In this document: piece by piece, positions 42,785-52,766 of the stretch
How positions within the stretch are numbered: position 1 is the stretch's first letter
Layout of the letters: every line of letters starts with the position of its first letter
DNA from: Corynebacterium sanguinis
GTDB lineage: Bacteria > Actinomycetota > Actinomycetes > Mycobacteriales > Mycobacteriaceae
DNA length: 64,000 nt
Direction of reading: 5' to 3'
Assembly (NCBI RefSeq): GCF_007641235.1
Contig: NZ_CP038157.1
Span: forward strand, 1,364,001 to 1,428,000
The notes under the pieces: model-generated
What the model was told of the DNA's origin: nothing
Seen by the model: the letters and a program-made list of their open reading frames with translations, nothing else
The model's database searches: none
Made by a program: the position numbers and the translations under genes

Positions 42785-44244
42785 TTCTGGACCTCCGCCA
42801 GCGCCAGGCCGTCGGTGACCACGTTCGGGTCGACGCCGCTGACCCCAGGGGCGAGCAGGACAATGTTCGGCGCGTTGAGCAGAGTCAACGCGCCTGCATC
42901 GGCCATGATGACGTCCACGGCGGCCTCCATGTTGACTGCCTGGTCTCCGACCTCGGCGGCGGCGATGAGCTCCCTGGCCTGCGCGGAGTCGTAACCGAGG
43001 TAGTAGTCGGGGTTGCCGAACAGCATCGGGATGTCGCGCGGCTCAACGTGCGCGACCAGCGACGCCTGGTAGGCGTGGCCACGCAGGACCTGGCCCAGCC
43101 ACACGGCGGGGAACTCTACCGTTTCCAGGGTGACGTGGAAGCCGGTGTCGCGAAGCTGCGAGAAGATCAGCTCGCTCGCGGTCTGCGCGTACGGGAGGTT
43201 CGGCACCGTGATGGTCACCTCCGGGGTGCGCCCGGCGAGTAGCTCGCGGGCTTTGGCCGGGTCGAAGGGGTAGTAGTCGCGGCCGGTAAACCACGGGTCC
43301 GTCGGCGGGACGGGGGCGCCGCCGGTGTCGGTGCCCATCGAGTTGTACACGACCTGGTTGATCGCGTCGCGGTCGATGGCGTGGGCCACGGCCTGGCGCA
43401 CCGCAGGGTCGTCGAAGGGTGCTTCGCGGTTGTTCATCGACAGCAGCACCTCGGCGTTCGTGGTTCCGACCTCCACCGCGATGTCCGGCGGCAGGGTGTC
43501 TAGAAGCTGCGGCGCCTGCATCGCCCACACCACGTCCGCGTCGCCGACGCGCAGCGCGTTGACCGCCGCGGTGGAGTCGTCGAAGTAGCGGATCGTGGCG
43601 TCGTGCTCGACCTCGCCGCCCCAGTAATCGTCGCGGGCGCGAAACGAGACGGCCTCGCCGACGTCGAAACGCTCGAGCGTGTACGGGCCGGTGCCCAGCG
43701 GGTCGGTCGCCAGCCGCGGAATCGAGTCCGGCGTCATCATCGCGCCCGTCAGCGTCCCCATCGACCACAGCCAGCTATTCGACGCCCGTGCCAAACGCAC
43801 CCGCAGCGTCCGCTCGTCAACGACCTCGACCTGCGCAACGGGATCCATCTGCGCCTTCAGCGCGTTTGTCCACCTGGTGCGCACGTAGTCGATGGAAAAG
43901 GCGGCGTCGTCGGCGGTAAAGGGCTTGCCGTTGGAAAACGTCACGTCGTCGCGCAGGTGGAAGGTGTACTCGGTGGCGTCGGGGCTTTCCTCCCAGCTCT
44001 CGGCGAGGAGGGGCTGCGGGGTGCCGGAGGCGTCGATACGCACGAGCGTCTCGTAAACATTCGACATGAGCGCTTGGGGCGCGGCGGCCCCGCCGATCGA
44101 GGTGAAATCCAGCCCCGCCGGGGGCGCCTGCGTGGCGACGACCACACCGCCGTCACGCGCCCCGCCTGCCGGTGAGGCGCAGGCCGACAGCGCGACAACG
44201 GTGGCTACCGAGAGCAGCGCCGCAGCAGCCTTGGGGAAGGTCAT
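42781..44244 (-). CDS. Peptide/nickel ABC importer substrate-binding lipoprotein
   Basis: 487 aa. N-terminal lipoprotein signal with lipobox 'LSAC'. SBP family 5 features include 'MSNVYETLVRIDASGTPQPL', 'YTFHLRDDVTFSNGKPFTAD' and 'DPAVRQAVAHAIDRDAIN'. It is anchored outside the membrane and captures a peptide or chelated-metal ligand, which cannot be specified by sequence. ATG 44244 was chosen because the signal peptide starts there; the longer upstream frame is not needed. First gene of the operon. Confidence 0.92.
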   Translation of the reverse strand: MTFPKAAAALLSVATVVALSACASPAGGARDGGVVVATQAPPAGLDFTSIGGAAAPQALMSNVYETLVRIDASGTPQPLLAESWEESPDATEYTFHLRDDVTFSNGKPFTADDAAFSIDYVRTRWTNALKAQMDPVAQVEVVDERTLRVRLARASNSWLWSMGTLTGAMMTPDSIPRLATDPLGTGPYTLERFDVGEAVSFRARDDYWGGEVEHDATIRYFDDSTAAVNALRVGDADVVWAMQAPQLLDTLPPDIAVEVGTTNAEVLLSMNNREAPFDDPAVRQAVAHAIDRDAINQVVYNSMGTDTGGAPVPPTDPWFTGRDYYPFDPAKARELLAGRTPEVTITVPNLPYAQTASELIFSQLRDTGFHVTLETVEFPAVWLGQVLRGHAYQASLVAHVEPRDIPMLFGNPDYYLGYDSAQARELIAAAEVGDQAVNMEAAVDVIMADAGALTLLNAPNIVLLAPGVSGVDPNVVTDGLALAEVQK

Positions 44245-44273
44245 GGGTGAGAAGCGTACCGTTTGGAACGTCG

Positions 44274-45260
44274 CTACCCAATCCAGCGCTTTGCCAGAAT
44301 CTCCATTCCTGCGAGGACCTCGCCGTGGCTCGCGTTTTGCAGCGAAATCATGAGCTCGTCGGCCTTCGCGTGCTCCGTAAACCACGTCAGGTAGTCCGCG
44401 ACTTCGTCCGCGGTGCCGCGGGCGGTGTAGCGCATCATGTCAATGATCTGCCGGCCCTGGAAAGAGTTGATGATGGCGTCGAGTTGGGCGTCGTCAAGCA
44501 CTTGCCCGCGCCGGCCCATGAACGCCCGCACCCGGTTGCGGTGCACGATCTTTTCCTGGCGCGCGGCATCCTCACTGGTCTCAGCTGCGGTGACGTTGAC
44601 CGCCGCGATGACGTGGGGCTCGGGGTGGCGCTCGGAGGGCTGGTAGTTCTCCCGGTAGTAGGTGGTGGCGTCGACAAGATGCTGAGGAGCGAAATGGGAC
44701 GCAAATGAGTAGGGCAAGCCCAGGCTCGCGGCGAGCGACGCACCGAACATGGAAGAACCCAGGATATAAAGTGGCACGTTCGTGCCCTGGCCGGGCATCG
44801 CGACGACACCCGGCAGCGGGCTTTGATCCGACAACCACGCCTCAAGCTCGCGCACGTCATCGGGGAATGCCTCCGCGGCTCGCGGGTCGCGGCGCAGCGC
44901 ACGGCCCAGCGTCTGCTGGTCAGTGCCCGGAGCACGCCCCAGCCCGAGGTCAATGCGATCGGGGTAGAGCTCGGCGAGCATACCGAACTGCTCCGCGATA
45001 ACGTACGGGGCGTGGTTGGGCAGCATCACGCCACCGGAACCGAGCCGGATGCTGGAAGTCTGCGCGCCGATGTGGGAAATGAGCACCGCCGGTGACGATG
45101 ACGCGATCGACGTCATGTTGTGGTGCTCGGCGTACCAGACGCGCGAGTACCCCAGTGATTCCGCCTTCTGAGCAAACTCGACGGAGCGGGCCATGGAGGC
45201 TCGGACAGATTCGCCGGGGTAGATAGTGCAAAAGTCAAGCAGCGCCAACGGGATGTTCAT
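44274..45260 (-). CDS. LLM-class flavin-dependent oxidoreductase
   Basis: 328 aa. Bacterial-luciferase-like TIM barrel: 'YSRVWYAEHHNMTSIASSSP', 'RLGSGGVMLPNHAPYVIAEQ', 'DRIDLGLGRAPGTDQQTL'. It probably uses FMN and an aldehyde- or alkane-type substrate, which is unknown. It sits beside brnQ in the same order as in other corynebacteria. It is upstream of, and transcribed away from, the 85-bp repeat array. Confidence 0.9.
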   Translation of the reverse strand: MNIPLALLDFCTIYPGESVRASMARSVEFAQKAESLGYSRVWYAEHHNMTSIASSSPAVLISHIGAQTSSIRLGSGGVMLPNHAPYVIAEQFGMLAELYPDRIDLGLGRAPGTDQQTLGRALRRDPRAAEAFPDDVRELEAWLSDQSPLPGVVAMPGQGTNVPLYILGSSMFGASLAASLGLPYSFASHFAPQHLVDATTYYRENYQPSERHPEPHVIAAVNVTAAETSEDAARQEKIVHRNRVRAFMGRRGQVLDDAQLDAIINSFQGRQIIDMMRYTARGTADEVADYLTWFTEHAKADELMISLQNASHGEVLAGMEILAKRWIG

Positions 45261-45352
45261 AGTGTCATGCTACGCTTTCGCGTTCGATGGGATGTCACGG
45301 TCAGTGGGCGAGGGGGTGTAAAACCGCTGGTGGGGTGGGTAGTTGATGGCGT

Positions 45353-46035
45353 GACCGTGACATTTGATCGGCCGCAATGTCACACTCAACCAGAGTGGCG
45401 GCGCAAAACCCCAGGTCGCCAACCGGGCCGAGAGTCTGACCGTGACATCTGACCAGCCGCAATGTCACACTCAACCAGAGTGGCGGCGCAAAACCCCAGG
45501 ACGCCAACCGGGCCGAGAGTCTGACCGTGACATCTGACCTGCCGTGGTGTCACACTCATCCGGTGCTCCGGCGCAAAACCCCTGGTCGCCAACCGGGCCG
45601 AGAGTTTGACCGTGACATCTGACCTGCCGCAAAGTCACACTCATCCGGTGCTCCGGCGCAAAACCCCTGGTCGCCAACCGGGCCGAGAGTTTGACCGTGA
45701 CATCTGACCTGCCGCAAAGTCACACTCAACCGGTGCTCCGGCGCAAAACCCCTGGTCGCCAACCGGGCCGAGAGTTTGACCGTGACATCTGACCTGCCGC
45801 AATGTCACACTCAACCGGTGCTCCGGCGCAAAACCCCAGGTCGCCAACCGGGCCGAGAGTCTGACCGTGACATCTGACCTGCCGCAATGTCACACTCAAC
45901 CAGAGTGGCGGCACAAAACCCCAGGTCGCCAACCGGGCCGAGAGTTTGACCGTGACATCTGACCCGCCGCAATGTCACACTCAACCACTCCGGCCGCGCA
46001 AGACCCCAGGGACACCGAACAGCTCGGGCAGTGAC
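45353..46035. repeat. Eight-unit 85-bp tandem repeat array
   Basis: Units begin with GACCGTGACAT at 45353, 45438, 45523, 45608, 45693, 45778, 45863 and 45948, exactly 85 bp apart; the eighth is degenerate. Each unit holds an inverted repeat, GTGACAT-N13-ATGTCAC, and a GC-rich block (CCAACCGGGCCGAGAGT). Two sequence variants of the middle part (AGAGTGGCGG and GGTGCTCCGG) alternate in blocks. An inverted half-motif (GATGTCACGGTCA) lies just outside at about 45291. There are no spacers and no coding frame that survives the period. The region 45261-46050 has no gene. Confidence 0.9.
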
Positions 46036-46050
46036 ATCCACCACGCCGAT

Positions 46051-47448
46051 TTACGCGTTGACGTGATCTCCTTCGACGGTCTCCACCGTGCCGAGCTTGA
46101 GCGGGGATTTGGGGCGCGCCAGGTCGATGGCCAGGCCGATGGCGAAAGCGACTGCGACCGGAACAACCCAGCCCAGTCCGGCGTCCTGCAGCGGCGCCCA
46201 GGCGACGAGCGGGGTCAAAACGTCGGCCGCCCAACCCAAAGAAATGGCGGTCTCGATGGCCGACCAGATCACGGCAACCCAAATCGGCAGGAAGAACGCC
46301 CAGGTAAACCGGGTGCGGGAGCGGAACAGTGGCTCGATGAGGGTGACAAAGATCAGCGTGATGGCGGGCGGGTACAGGAATCCGATGACCGGGGCGGCAA
46401 TCGCCATGACGAACTCGAGTCCCTGGGTGGCGATCAGCGTGGACATGATGGTGAAGATGATCGCCCACGTCTTGTAGGAGCCGGGGAACTGCTCGGAGAA
46501 GTATTCAGCCGTGGCCGTGATCAGGCCGACTGCGGTGGTTATGCAGGCGAGCAGAACAATCAGCGCGAAGATGATCTGGCCGGCGGTTCCGAGGGTGAGG
46601 TTGGAGGCGTCGGAAAGCAGTGCCGCACCGTTGTCGTACTGGGCGGGGTTGGGGATGATCCGCCCGATCGTGCCCAAACCGAGGTAGATCAGGGCGAGCA
46701 GCAGGCCCGCGCCAGCGCCGGCGTAGATGGTGCCACGCACCAGGGCAGGGCCTTCCTGGAAGCCGCGGAAGCGCAGCGTGGAGATCACCACGATGGAAAA
46801 GGCGAGTGCCGCGATCGAGTCCATGGTCAGGTAGCCCTGCAGCAGGCCCCCGGTGAACGGCCGCGCAGCGAACTCCTCGGCCGGCTCGCTGGGAGAGGCG
46901 GTCCACTTCGTCAACGCGACGACGATCATGACAACCAAAAGGATGAGCAGCGCAGGGGTGAGGAATTTACCCAGCTTTTCCATGATCGTGTTCGGGTTCC
47001 ACGACAGTGCGAGCGCGATGCCGAAGAAAATGATGTTGAAGATCGCGGAGGCGACGATCCCCTCAACACCGAACAGCGGGGTGATCGCTGTTTCCATGGA
47101 CACGGCACCCGTGCGCGGCAGTGCGTAGAACGCACCAATCGACAGGTACGCCAGGATCGGGAAGACCACGCCGAAGACTGTGCCGGCGCGCTGCGCGAGG
47201 TCACGGACATTGGCGCCGGAAAGCGCAATGGCGATCACGGCAAGCAGCGGCAACAGTGCGCCAGTGCCCAAAAAGCCCAAGATCGCCGGCCAGAAGTTGT
47301 CGCCGGCTTGGACGGCAATCATCGGCGGGAAGATCAGGTTTCCGGCGCCGAAGAACATCGAGAACAAGGCGAGCGCAGTGACTACGATCGCGGTGGTTGA
47401 TCCTTGTGTCTTCGTGCTGGTGTCGGCCTGTGCAGCAGTCGAGCCCAT
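46051..47448 (-). CDS. brnQ: Branched-chain amino acid transporter
   Basis: 465 aa with about twelve membrane helices. LIVCS-family features include 'LFSMFFGAGNLIFPPMIAVQ' near the N-terminus and 'GFLYPPAITLIFVTL'. It is a sodium- or proton-coupled importer for isoleucine, leucine and valine. In C. glutamicum brnQ is joined to aecD; here mak and treS lie between them. It ends 15 bp after the repeat array. Confidence 0.92.
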   Translation of the reverse strand: MGSTAAQADTSTKTQGSTTAIVVTALALFSMFFGAGNLIFPPMIAVQAGDNFWPAILGFLGTGALLPLLAVIAIALSGANVRDLAQRAGTVFGVVFPILAYLSIGAFYALPRTGAVSMETAITPLFGVEGIVASAIFNIIFFGIALALSWNPNTIMEKLGKFLTPALLILLVVMIVVALTKWTASPSEPAEEFAARPFTGGLLQGYLTMDSIAALAFSIVVISTLRFRGFQEGPALVRGTIYAGAGAGLLLALIYLGLGTIGRIIPNPAQYDNGAALLSDASNLTLGTAGQIIFALIVLLACITTAVGLITATAEYFSEQFPGSYKTWAIIFTIMSTLIATQGLEFVMAIAAPVIGFLYPPAITLIFVTLIEPLFRSRTRFTWAFFLPIWVAVIWSAIETAISLGWAADVLTPLVAWAPLQDAGLGWVVPVAVAFAIGLAIDLARPKSPLKLGTVETVEGDHVNA

Positions 47449-47515
47449 GTTTCACTCCTTGGAGATTCGTAGAATTTCCAAAGAATACCCCGTGAGGGAC
47501 CTGCTGTGTAATTTT

Positions 47516-48616
47516 TTAGCTCTGGGTCAGGTCCGCGATGGCAGAAAGCGGGATGTCGACCCACTCTGGACGGTTGTTTGCTTCGTAGGCGACCTCGTAG
47601 GCGGCCTTATCCACCACATAGGCAGCGAGTACGGTGTCGTCGGCCGTGGCGCCGTAAGCATCGATCAGCGCAGCGACGTTGGCCTTCTCCCAGTCCGCGC
47701 TGTGCGAGCCCATGCCGCGCGCGTAGCCGAAGGAGCGGATCATGCCGGCGACGTCGCGAAGCGCGTGATCGGGGGCGAGGCGCTGCGACAGCGGCCGGGC
47801 GGGTTCTCCCTCGAAGTCGATGAGGTAGAAGCGAGGTTCTGTCGCGTTGACCGTCTTCATCGTCTGCCCGAGGTGCAGGTCGCCGTGGATGCGCTGAATT
47901 TCGTGGGGGCCGTCATCGATGGAGCCGTAGAGTTGGCGCATCGCCGACTCGAACTCTTTGAGCTGGGGTGCCTGCACAACCAGCTCGTCGAGGTGGGTGT
48001 TGAGCGCGGCGCGGAGGGTCTCTCCGCTGACCTCGGAGGTGCCGAAGGCCTGGGCCAGCGCGGTGTGCACGGCGCCGATCGCGTGGCCGAGCTCGCCGGC
48101 GTCGCCGAGCGCGTCCGCGACGGCGAGGTCGAAACCGTCCTCGCCGCCGTCGATAAGCTGCTGCTGCATCGCCAGCGTCGCGCCGTCGCGGGTGATGTGG
48201 CCACGCACACCGGCGACGTGCGGGCAGTCGCCGATCGCGCTGAGCAGCTCCACATCCGGGTTGGTGCCGTTTTCCAGCTTGCGGAACACCTTGAGCACCC
48301 ACTCGTCATCCACCACGAGTGAGGTGTTTGACTGTTCGGCTCCCATCGGCCGCGCGGATGTGCCGCCGATGTCTCCGTGCACCTCGCCCAGCTCGGCTGC
48401 ACCACGCACGTAGGCGGTCGCACCTTCTTCGGTGGCCAGCGCGTCGCGCTCGGCGCCGGGGGCGACGAGCACCTGGTAGGAATCGGTCACGTCGCCATGG
48501 GTGACGTGCAGTATCTGCCAGCTAAACCCGTCGAGCTCAAGCGAAGCGGCGACCTCGACCGCGTCGATCGCCTCGGACTTTGCGCCGTAGAAGCGCTCCC
48601 GCGTTAAATCAATCAC
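47516..48616 (-). CDS. mak: Maltokinase
   Basis: 366 aa from GTG 48616, four bases after the treS stop. The kinase-like fold is shown by 'RIHGDLHLGQTM' (catalytic loop) and 'RFYLIDFEGEPAR' (metal-binding D-F-E), with a variable N-terminal lobe 'WVLKVFRKLENGTNPDVE'. It phosphorylates maltose to maltose-1-phosphate, the substrate of the GlgE route to alpha-glucan. Coupled downstream of trehalose synthase, which supplies maltose. Confidence 0.9.
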   Translation of the reverse strand: MIDLTRERFYGAKSEAIDAVEVAASLELDGFSWQILHVTHGDVTDSYQVLVAPGAERDALATEEGATAYVRGAAELGEVHGDIGGTSARPMGAEQSNTSLVVDDEWVLKVFRKLENGTNPDVELLSAIGDCPHVAGVRGHITRDGATLAMQQQLIDGGEDGFDLAVADALGDAGELGHAIGAVHTALAQAFGTSEVSGETLRAALNTHLDELVVQAPQLKEFESAMRQLYGSIDDGPHEIQRIHGDLHLGQTMKTVNATEPRFYLIDFEGEPARPLSQRLAPDHALRDVAGMIRSFGYARGMGSHSADWEKANVAALIDAYGATADDTVLAAYVVDKAAYEVAYEANNRPEWVDIPLSAIADLTQS

Positions 48617-48620
48617 CGAA

Positions 48621-50327
48621 CTACTCCGAAATGTCGAACCACAAAAAACCGTGCGGCGGTAGCGTGACAAACCACGGTAGCTCGCCGATGGCCGGGAATT
48701 CGACGCCGCCGGAGAGCTCGCGCGGATGCGCGCCATTGTAGTGCTCGAGGTGCATTTCCACTGGCTGGGGGCGCGACGACATGTTGTTGACGCACAGAAT
48801 GCGCTCGCCGTTGTACTCGCGGATAAATGCCAGAACGTGCGGGTTGTTCTGCTCGACCTCGATGTAGGAACCGCGGCCGAAAGCGCGGTACTGCTTGCGG
48901 ATGTGCACGAGCTGGCGCACCCAGTGCAGCAGCGAATTGTCGCGCTGCATCTGCGAGTCCACGTTGACGATGTGGAAGCCGTACTGGTCGTTGCGGATCG
49001 GCGGGAGGTAGAGCCGCTCCGGCTCGGCCTTGGAGAACCCGCCGTTGCGGTCGTTCGACCACTGCATGGGGGTGCGTACCCCGTCGCGGTCCTGCAGCCA
49101 GATGTTGTCGCCCATCCCGATCTCGTCACCGTAGTAGAGGAACGGCGAGCCCGGCAGTGACAACAGCAGCGCGTGGGCCAGCTCGAGGCGGTCGCGGTGC
49201 CCGCCGAGCAACGGCGCTAATCGACGCCTGATGCCGACGTTGGCCTTCATCCGCGGGTCCGTGGCGTAGTTCTTGTACATGTAGTCGCGCTCTTCGTCGG
49301 TCACCATTTCGAGCGTGAGCTCGTCGTGGTTGCGCAGGAAGATGCCCCATTGTGCCGACTCGGGGATCGGTGGGGTGTCGCGCAGGATGTCGATGATGGG
49401 CTGCGCGGACTCGCGGTGGATGCCCATGAAGATGCGCGGCATGACGGGGAAGTGGAACGCCATCTGGCACTCGTCGCCGTCTCCCTCGCCGAAGTAGGCG
49501 ACGACCTCATTGGGCATCTGGTTGGCCTCGGCGAGCAGGAAGCGGCCGGGGTACTCGTCGTCGAAAAGCGCGCGCACGCGCTTGATAAAGCCGTGGGTCT
49601 CCGGCAGGTTTTCGCAGTTGGTGCCCTCTCGCTCGAAGAGGTAGGGGATGGCGTCGAGACGGATGCCGTCCATGCCGAGGTCGAGCCAGAAGCGGATGAC
49701 GTCGAGGATTTCCTCCTGCACGGCCGGGTTGTCGTAATTCAAGTCCGGCTGGTGGGAGAAGAAACGGTGCCAGTAGTACTGCTTGCGCACCGGGTCGAAA
49801 GACCAGTTCGATTCCTCGGTGTCGATGAAGATGATGCGGGCCTCGTCGTACTTGGTGGGATCATCAGACCAGACGTAGTAATCGCCGTAGGGCCCGCCGG
49901 GATCCATGCGCGACTGCTGGAACCAGTGGTGCGAATCCGAGGTGTGGTTGATGGGGAAGTCCGTGATGATGCGGATCCCGCGCTTGTGGGCGCTATCGAC
50001 CAGGGAAATGAAGTCCTCCACGGTGCCGAACTCGGGCAGAACCTTGCGGAAATCGCGAATGTCGTATCCGCCGTCGCGCAAGGGAGAGTCATAGAACGGT
50101 GGCAGCCAGAGGCAGTCCACGCCGAGCCATTGGAGGTAGTCGAGTTTTTCCTCCAGGCCCTTCAGTGTGCCGGAGCCGGTGTTGTCCGGGTCGTAGAACG
50201 CGCGGACGAGAACCTCGTAGAACACCGCGTCCTTGTACCACTCGGGGTCGGGGCGCTCCCACGGCTGCTCCGCGGGGGCGGGACGGACGAAGTCGGTGGC
50301 CTGCGGGGTCTCGGTCCTGATCTCCAT
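48621..50327 (-). CDS. treS: Trehalose synthase (maltose alpha-D-glucosyltransferase)
   Basis: 568 aa GH13 enzyme. Conserved regions: 'TDFPINHTSDSHHWF' (region I), 'GIRLDAIPYL' (nucleophile Asp), 'FLLAEANQMPNEVV' (acid/base Glu) and 'FLRNHDELTLEMV' (region IV). It interconverts trehalose and maltose in the cytoplasm. ATG 50327 was chosen; a TTG three codons upstream is possible. It forms an operon with mak. Confidence 0.94.
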   Translation of the reverse strand: MEIRTETPQATDFVRPAPAEQPWERPDPEWYKDAVFYEVLVRAFYDPDNTGSGTLKGLEEKLDYLQWLGVDCLWLPPFYDSPLRDGGYDIRDFRKVLPEFGTVEDFISLVDSAHKRGIRIITDFPINHTSDSHHWFQQSRMDPGGPYGDYYVWSDDPTKYDEARIIFIDTEESNWSFDPVRKQYYWHRFFSHQPDLNYDNPAVQEEILDVIRFWLDLGMDGIRLDAIPYLFEREGTNCENLPETHGFIKRVRALFDDEYPGRFLLAEANQMPNEVVAYFGEGDGDECQMAFHFPVMPRIFMGIHRESAQPIIDILRDTPPIPESAQWGIFLRNHDELTLEMVTDEERDYMYKNYATDPRMKANVGIRRRLAPLLGGHRDRLELAHALLLSLPGSPFLYYGDEIGMGDNIWLQDRDGVRTPMQWSNDRNGGFSKAEPERLYLPPIRNDQYGFHIVNVDSQMQRDNSLLHWVRQLVHIRKQYRAFGRGSYIEVEQNNPHVLAFIREYNGERILCVNNMSSRPQPVEMHLEHYNGAHPRELSGGVEFPAIGELPWFVTLPPHGFLWFDISE

Positions 50328-50338
50328 GACGACCAACT

Positions 50339-51466
50339 TTAACGGCTAATGGCGTTGACCGCTTCGGCGATGCGGTCGACGGCCTCTTCCAAGATCGCGG
50401 GGCTGGTGGCGAAGTTCAGCCGCGCTTTGTGCTCGCCGCCGGGGCCGAACGACGCACCCTCGTTGAGCGCAACCTTGGCGTGTTTGAGCAGGTAGGCGGC
50501 AGGACGGGGGGAGTTGAGCTTGGTGCCGGAGAAGTCGAGGAACATCAGGTAGGTCGCCTTGGGCACCTCGAAGGTAATGCCGGGGATCTTTTCTGGCAGG
50601 TTCTCAACGAGCCAGTCACGGTTGAGGCGCAAAAGCTCGATCTCCTCGTCGAGAAACTCCGCGCCGTCGCGATAACATGCTTCGGCGGCAACAATGCCCA
50701 GGGTTCCGGTGCCATCCTTTGCTACCCCGGTCAACCCCTGAAACACCGTGACGTCGTCCGCGTTGGAAAAAATCATCTGCGCGCACTTTAGACCGGCGAC
50801 GTTGAACGCCTTGGAGGTTGCAGTGACAGTGATGCACACGTCTGGGTTGTCCTTCGCGGCACACACATGGTGGCCGTCGTAGACAAGCGGGGCATGGATT
50901 TCGTCGACAAGCACGCGTCCGCCGTACCTCCTGGCGATCGCGCAGATTTGGTCGAGCTCTTCTTCCTCGAAGATCCAACCGCCCGGGTTGAAGGGATTGG
51001 TCAGGATGATCGAGCCGGCGCCGTTGCGAAACGCCGCTTCGACCTCCATCAGATCCAGCCCGCCGGTACTGGAGACCTCGACCCTGTTGCGCCCTGCGGT
51101 CTCCGCGATCTCGAGGAACGGGTGGTAGGCGGGCACGGGTACGATCACGTCGCCCTCGGTGAAGTACATGATCGCTAGCAGCAAGCCGCGCACGACATCG
51201 GGGACGGGGAAGATCTTGTCCTCGTCCGGGCGCCAGCCGTAACGTGACTCGTAAAAATCTGCAAGGACCTTTGGCAACTCCTGGGCCTGCGGGGCCGGGG
51301 TGTAGCCGAAAGTCTCGGCCTCTACTGCCTGCTGAAGCGCGGCCTTGACAACTGGCGCGGTGGGGAAGTCACTCTCGGCGACCCATAGGGGCAGCACATC
51401 GTCGTCGTACTGCGTCCACTTACGGGTGCCGCGGGTTTTCAACGTGTCGAGGTTGGGATACTCCAT
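50339..51466 (-). CDS. aecD: C-S lyase / cystathionine beta-lyase (MalY/PatB type aminotransferase fold)
   Basis: 375 aa PLP enzyme. '[15 protein letters not shown]' at the N-terminus, '[15 protein letters not shown]' (substrate/PLP phosphate region), '[14 protein letters not shown]' and the PLP-lysine '[11 protein letters not shown]'. It splits C-S bonds in cystathionine and analogues. The corynebacterial aecD is next to brnQ; here treS-mak intervene. Symbol given on family and neighbourhood. Confidence 0.87.
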   Translation of the reverse strand: MEYPNLDTLKTRGTRKWTQYDDDVLPLWVAESDFPTAPVVKAALQQAVEAETFGYTPAPQAQELPKVLADFYESRYGWRPDEDKIFPVPDVVRGLLLAIMYFTEGDVIVPVPAYHPFLEIAETAGRNRVEVSSTGGLDLMEVEAAFRNGAGSIILTNPFNPGGWIFEEEELDQICAIARRYGGRVLVDEIHAPLVYDGHHVCAAKDNPDVCITVTATSKAFNVAGLKCAQMIFSNADDVTVFQGLTGVAKDGTGTLGIVAAEACYRDGAEFLDEEIELLRLNRDWLVENLPEKIPGITFEVPKATYLMFLDFSGTKLNSPRPAAYLLKHAKVALNEGASFGPGGEHKARLNFATSPAILEEAVDRIAEAVNAISR

Positions 51467-51775
51467 GCCTTTACACCGTAGTCACTGCCCGGACACGCGG
51501 TGATTTTCTATTCTTGGTGCGCCTGCGCCTTCCGCTTATCGACGCCCGATTGGGGTGATCCCCGAACTTCCCACTTAACTTCCCCCTCAATTTCCCACAG
51601 TGTTGCTATGTTGACTGGGAAGTTGAGCGGGAAGTTGTGTCCTCAGTGCTTTTTCAACGGTGACGGAGGACTGATCATCGTTGGGCTTTTCAAGGAAAAC
51701 AATTTCACGCCCGTGGACGGGTTTAACGCAGCACGTGCCCGAGACAGCCCATCTCGCCAAGATTTGGGGGGAGAT
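51467..51775. other. Gene-free gap upstream of aecD
   Basis: 309 bp between aecD and the broken acyltransferase-like gene. Its main feature is the strong 21-bp inverted repeat at 51577-51636. Repeated TTCCCNCTYAA-type heptamers continue to the left of it. I see no clear promoter and no gene. Confidence 0.6.
51577..51636. repeat. 21-bp inverted repeat, 18-bp loop
   Basis: Arms 51577-51597 and 51616-51636 pair at 19 of 21 positions (AACTTCCCnCTCAAnTTCCCA). A third, direct copy of AACTTCCCACTT lies immediately to the left. Suited to a transcript hairpin or a regulator-binding site in the aecD upstream region. There is no T-run, so a simple terminator is unlikely. Confidence 0.6.
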
Positions 51776-52762
51776 CTAACCGTGCCAGCGCGCGAGCCGG
51801 TCGTAGAGGATCTCGTCAGATTCGCGCTTCGCCTCACGGTTGCCCTCTATGGTGCCGCCCATCATATACTCCCACGACCGACCGATGGCCTTCTCGATGT
51901 CCTCGCTGAACAGGTGGCCGGTATCGTCGAAGACCACGGCCTCGATGCCGGGGTTGGCCTCCGCCATGGCGCGCGCTGCGACCTCGCTTTGCCACATGCG
52001 GTCCTGGCCCCCGGCGAAAGCGAGATCGTTGCCGTCGAAGGCAGCGCTCTCAATCCGCGCATCCTGCCCGGCAGCGACCGCGGCGGCTTCATAAGAGCTG
52101 CGGCAGGACACCGGCAAGCCGATAATCATCCGTGCGAAGTCGCGCATGGAGTTGTCGTGGTTGACTCGCAGAGACGCAAAGGGCACCGGATCCTCGTGCC
52201 AGGTGAAGCTGCTCGCGTCGCGGGAAAAGTCCAGGCCGGCGTAGGTGTAATCGGCCGGCGCGTAAAGCACGACGTTGTCGATTTCGGGGTAGCGGATCGC
52301 AAGATTAGCGGCGAGCTCTGCGCCCTTGGAGACACCGATCACCGTCAACGGGCCGGAGGCATTCATCTTAGACAACACCTCGGAGAAGAAATCAAGGGAC
52401 ACCTCCGAGAGCAGCTTCTGCTGCCCGCCCTGCCCGAAGAAGTACAGTGCTAACACGTTGTGGCCGGCCTCCTGCAGCTCAAGCGCTTGTCACGGGTTCT
52501 CCGACCCCTCGGACCCGCCGAAAACAATTACGGTGCCCGGCCGAGCCTCGCCCTGGCCGGCTAACCGGTACCCACGCAGGTAGTCACCCTCGACGGGGTT
52601 GACCCCGGGGCCGGCTAACTGGTCCTTGGCGGAAGTCTTAACTTCCGGCACAGCGTAATATCGGGAGGTGAACAATCTCACACCAGCGATCGCAAGATTC
52701 AGAACCAGGACAACCGCAACAACCGCTTCGAGTATTCTCAACCACCTGCGCGAGGTCACCAT
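51776..52762 (-). pseudogene. BAAT-like acyl-CoA thioesterase/N-acyltransferase gene with in-frame stop
   Basis: One frame runs from ATG 52762 to 51776 with a single TGA at 52490-52492. The part before encodes an N-terminal membrane helix ('ILEAVVAVVLVLNLAIAG') and 'GTVIVFGGSEGSENP' (start of the alpha/beta fold). The part after encodes 'LTVIGVSKGAELAANLA' (nucleophile Ser), 'APADYTYAGLDF' and 'VVFDDTGHLFSE' (His). This is the BAAT C-terminal hydrolase pattern. About 328 codons in total. It starts four bases after the ABC exporter stop, so the two were one operon. Nonsense mutation or sequence error. Confidence 0.75.
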
Positions 52763-52766
52763 AGGC

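Noticed and set aside
45353..46035. 85-bp repeats as a CRISPR array
   Set aside because: Units are contiguous with no unique spacers, the unit is too long, and no cas genes are nearby.
45301..46044. Series of ~68-aa leftward open frames over the repeats
   Set aside because: They are the same sequence re-read every 85 bp in successive frames; none has a ribosome-binding site or a stable frame.
45946..47400. Long rightward frame opposite brnQ
   Set aside because: Charged low-complexity antisense of a transporter; starts inside the repeat array.
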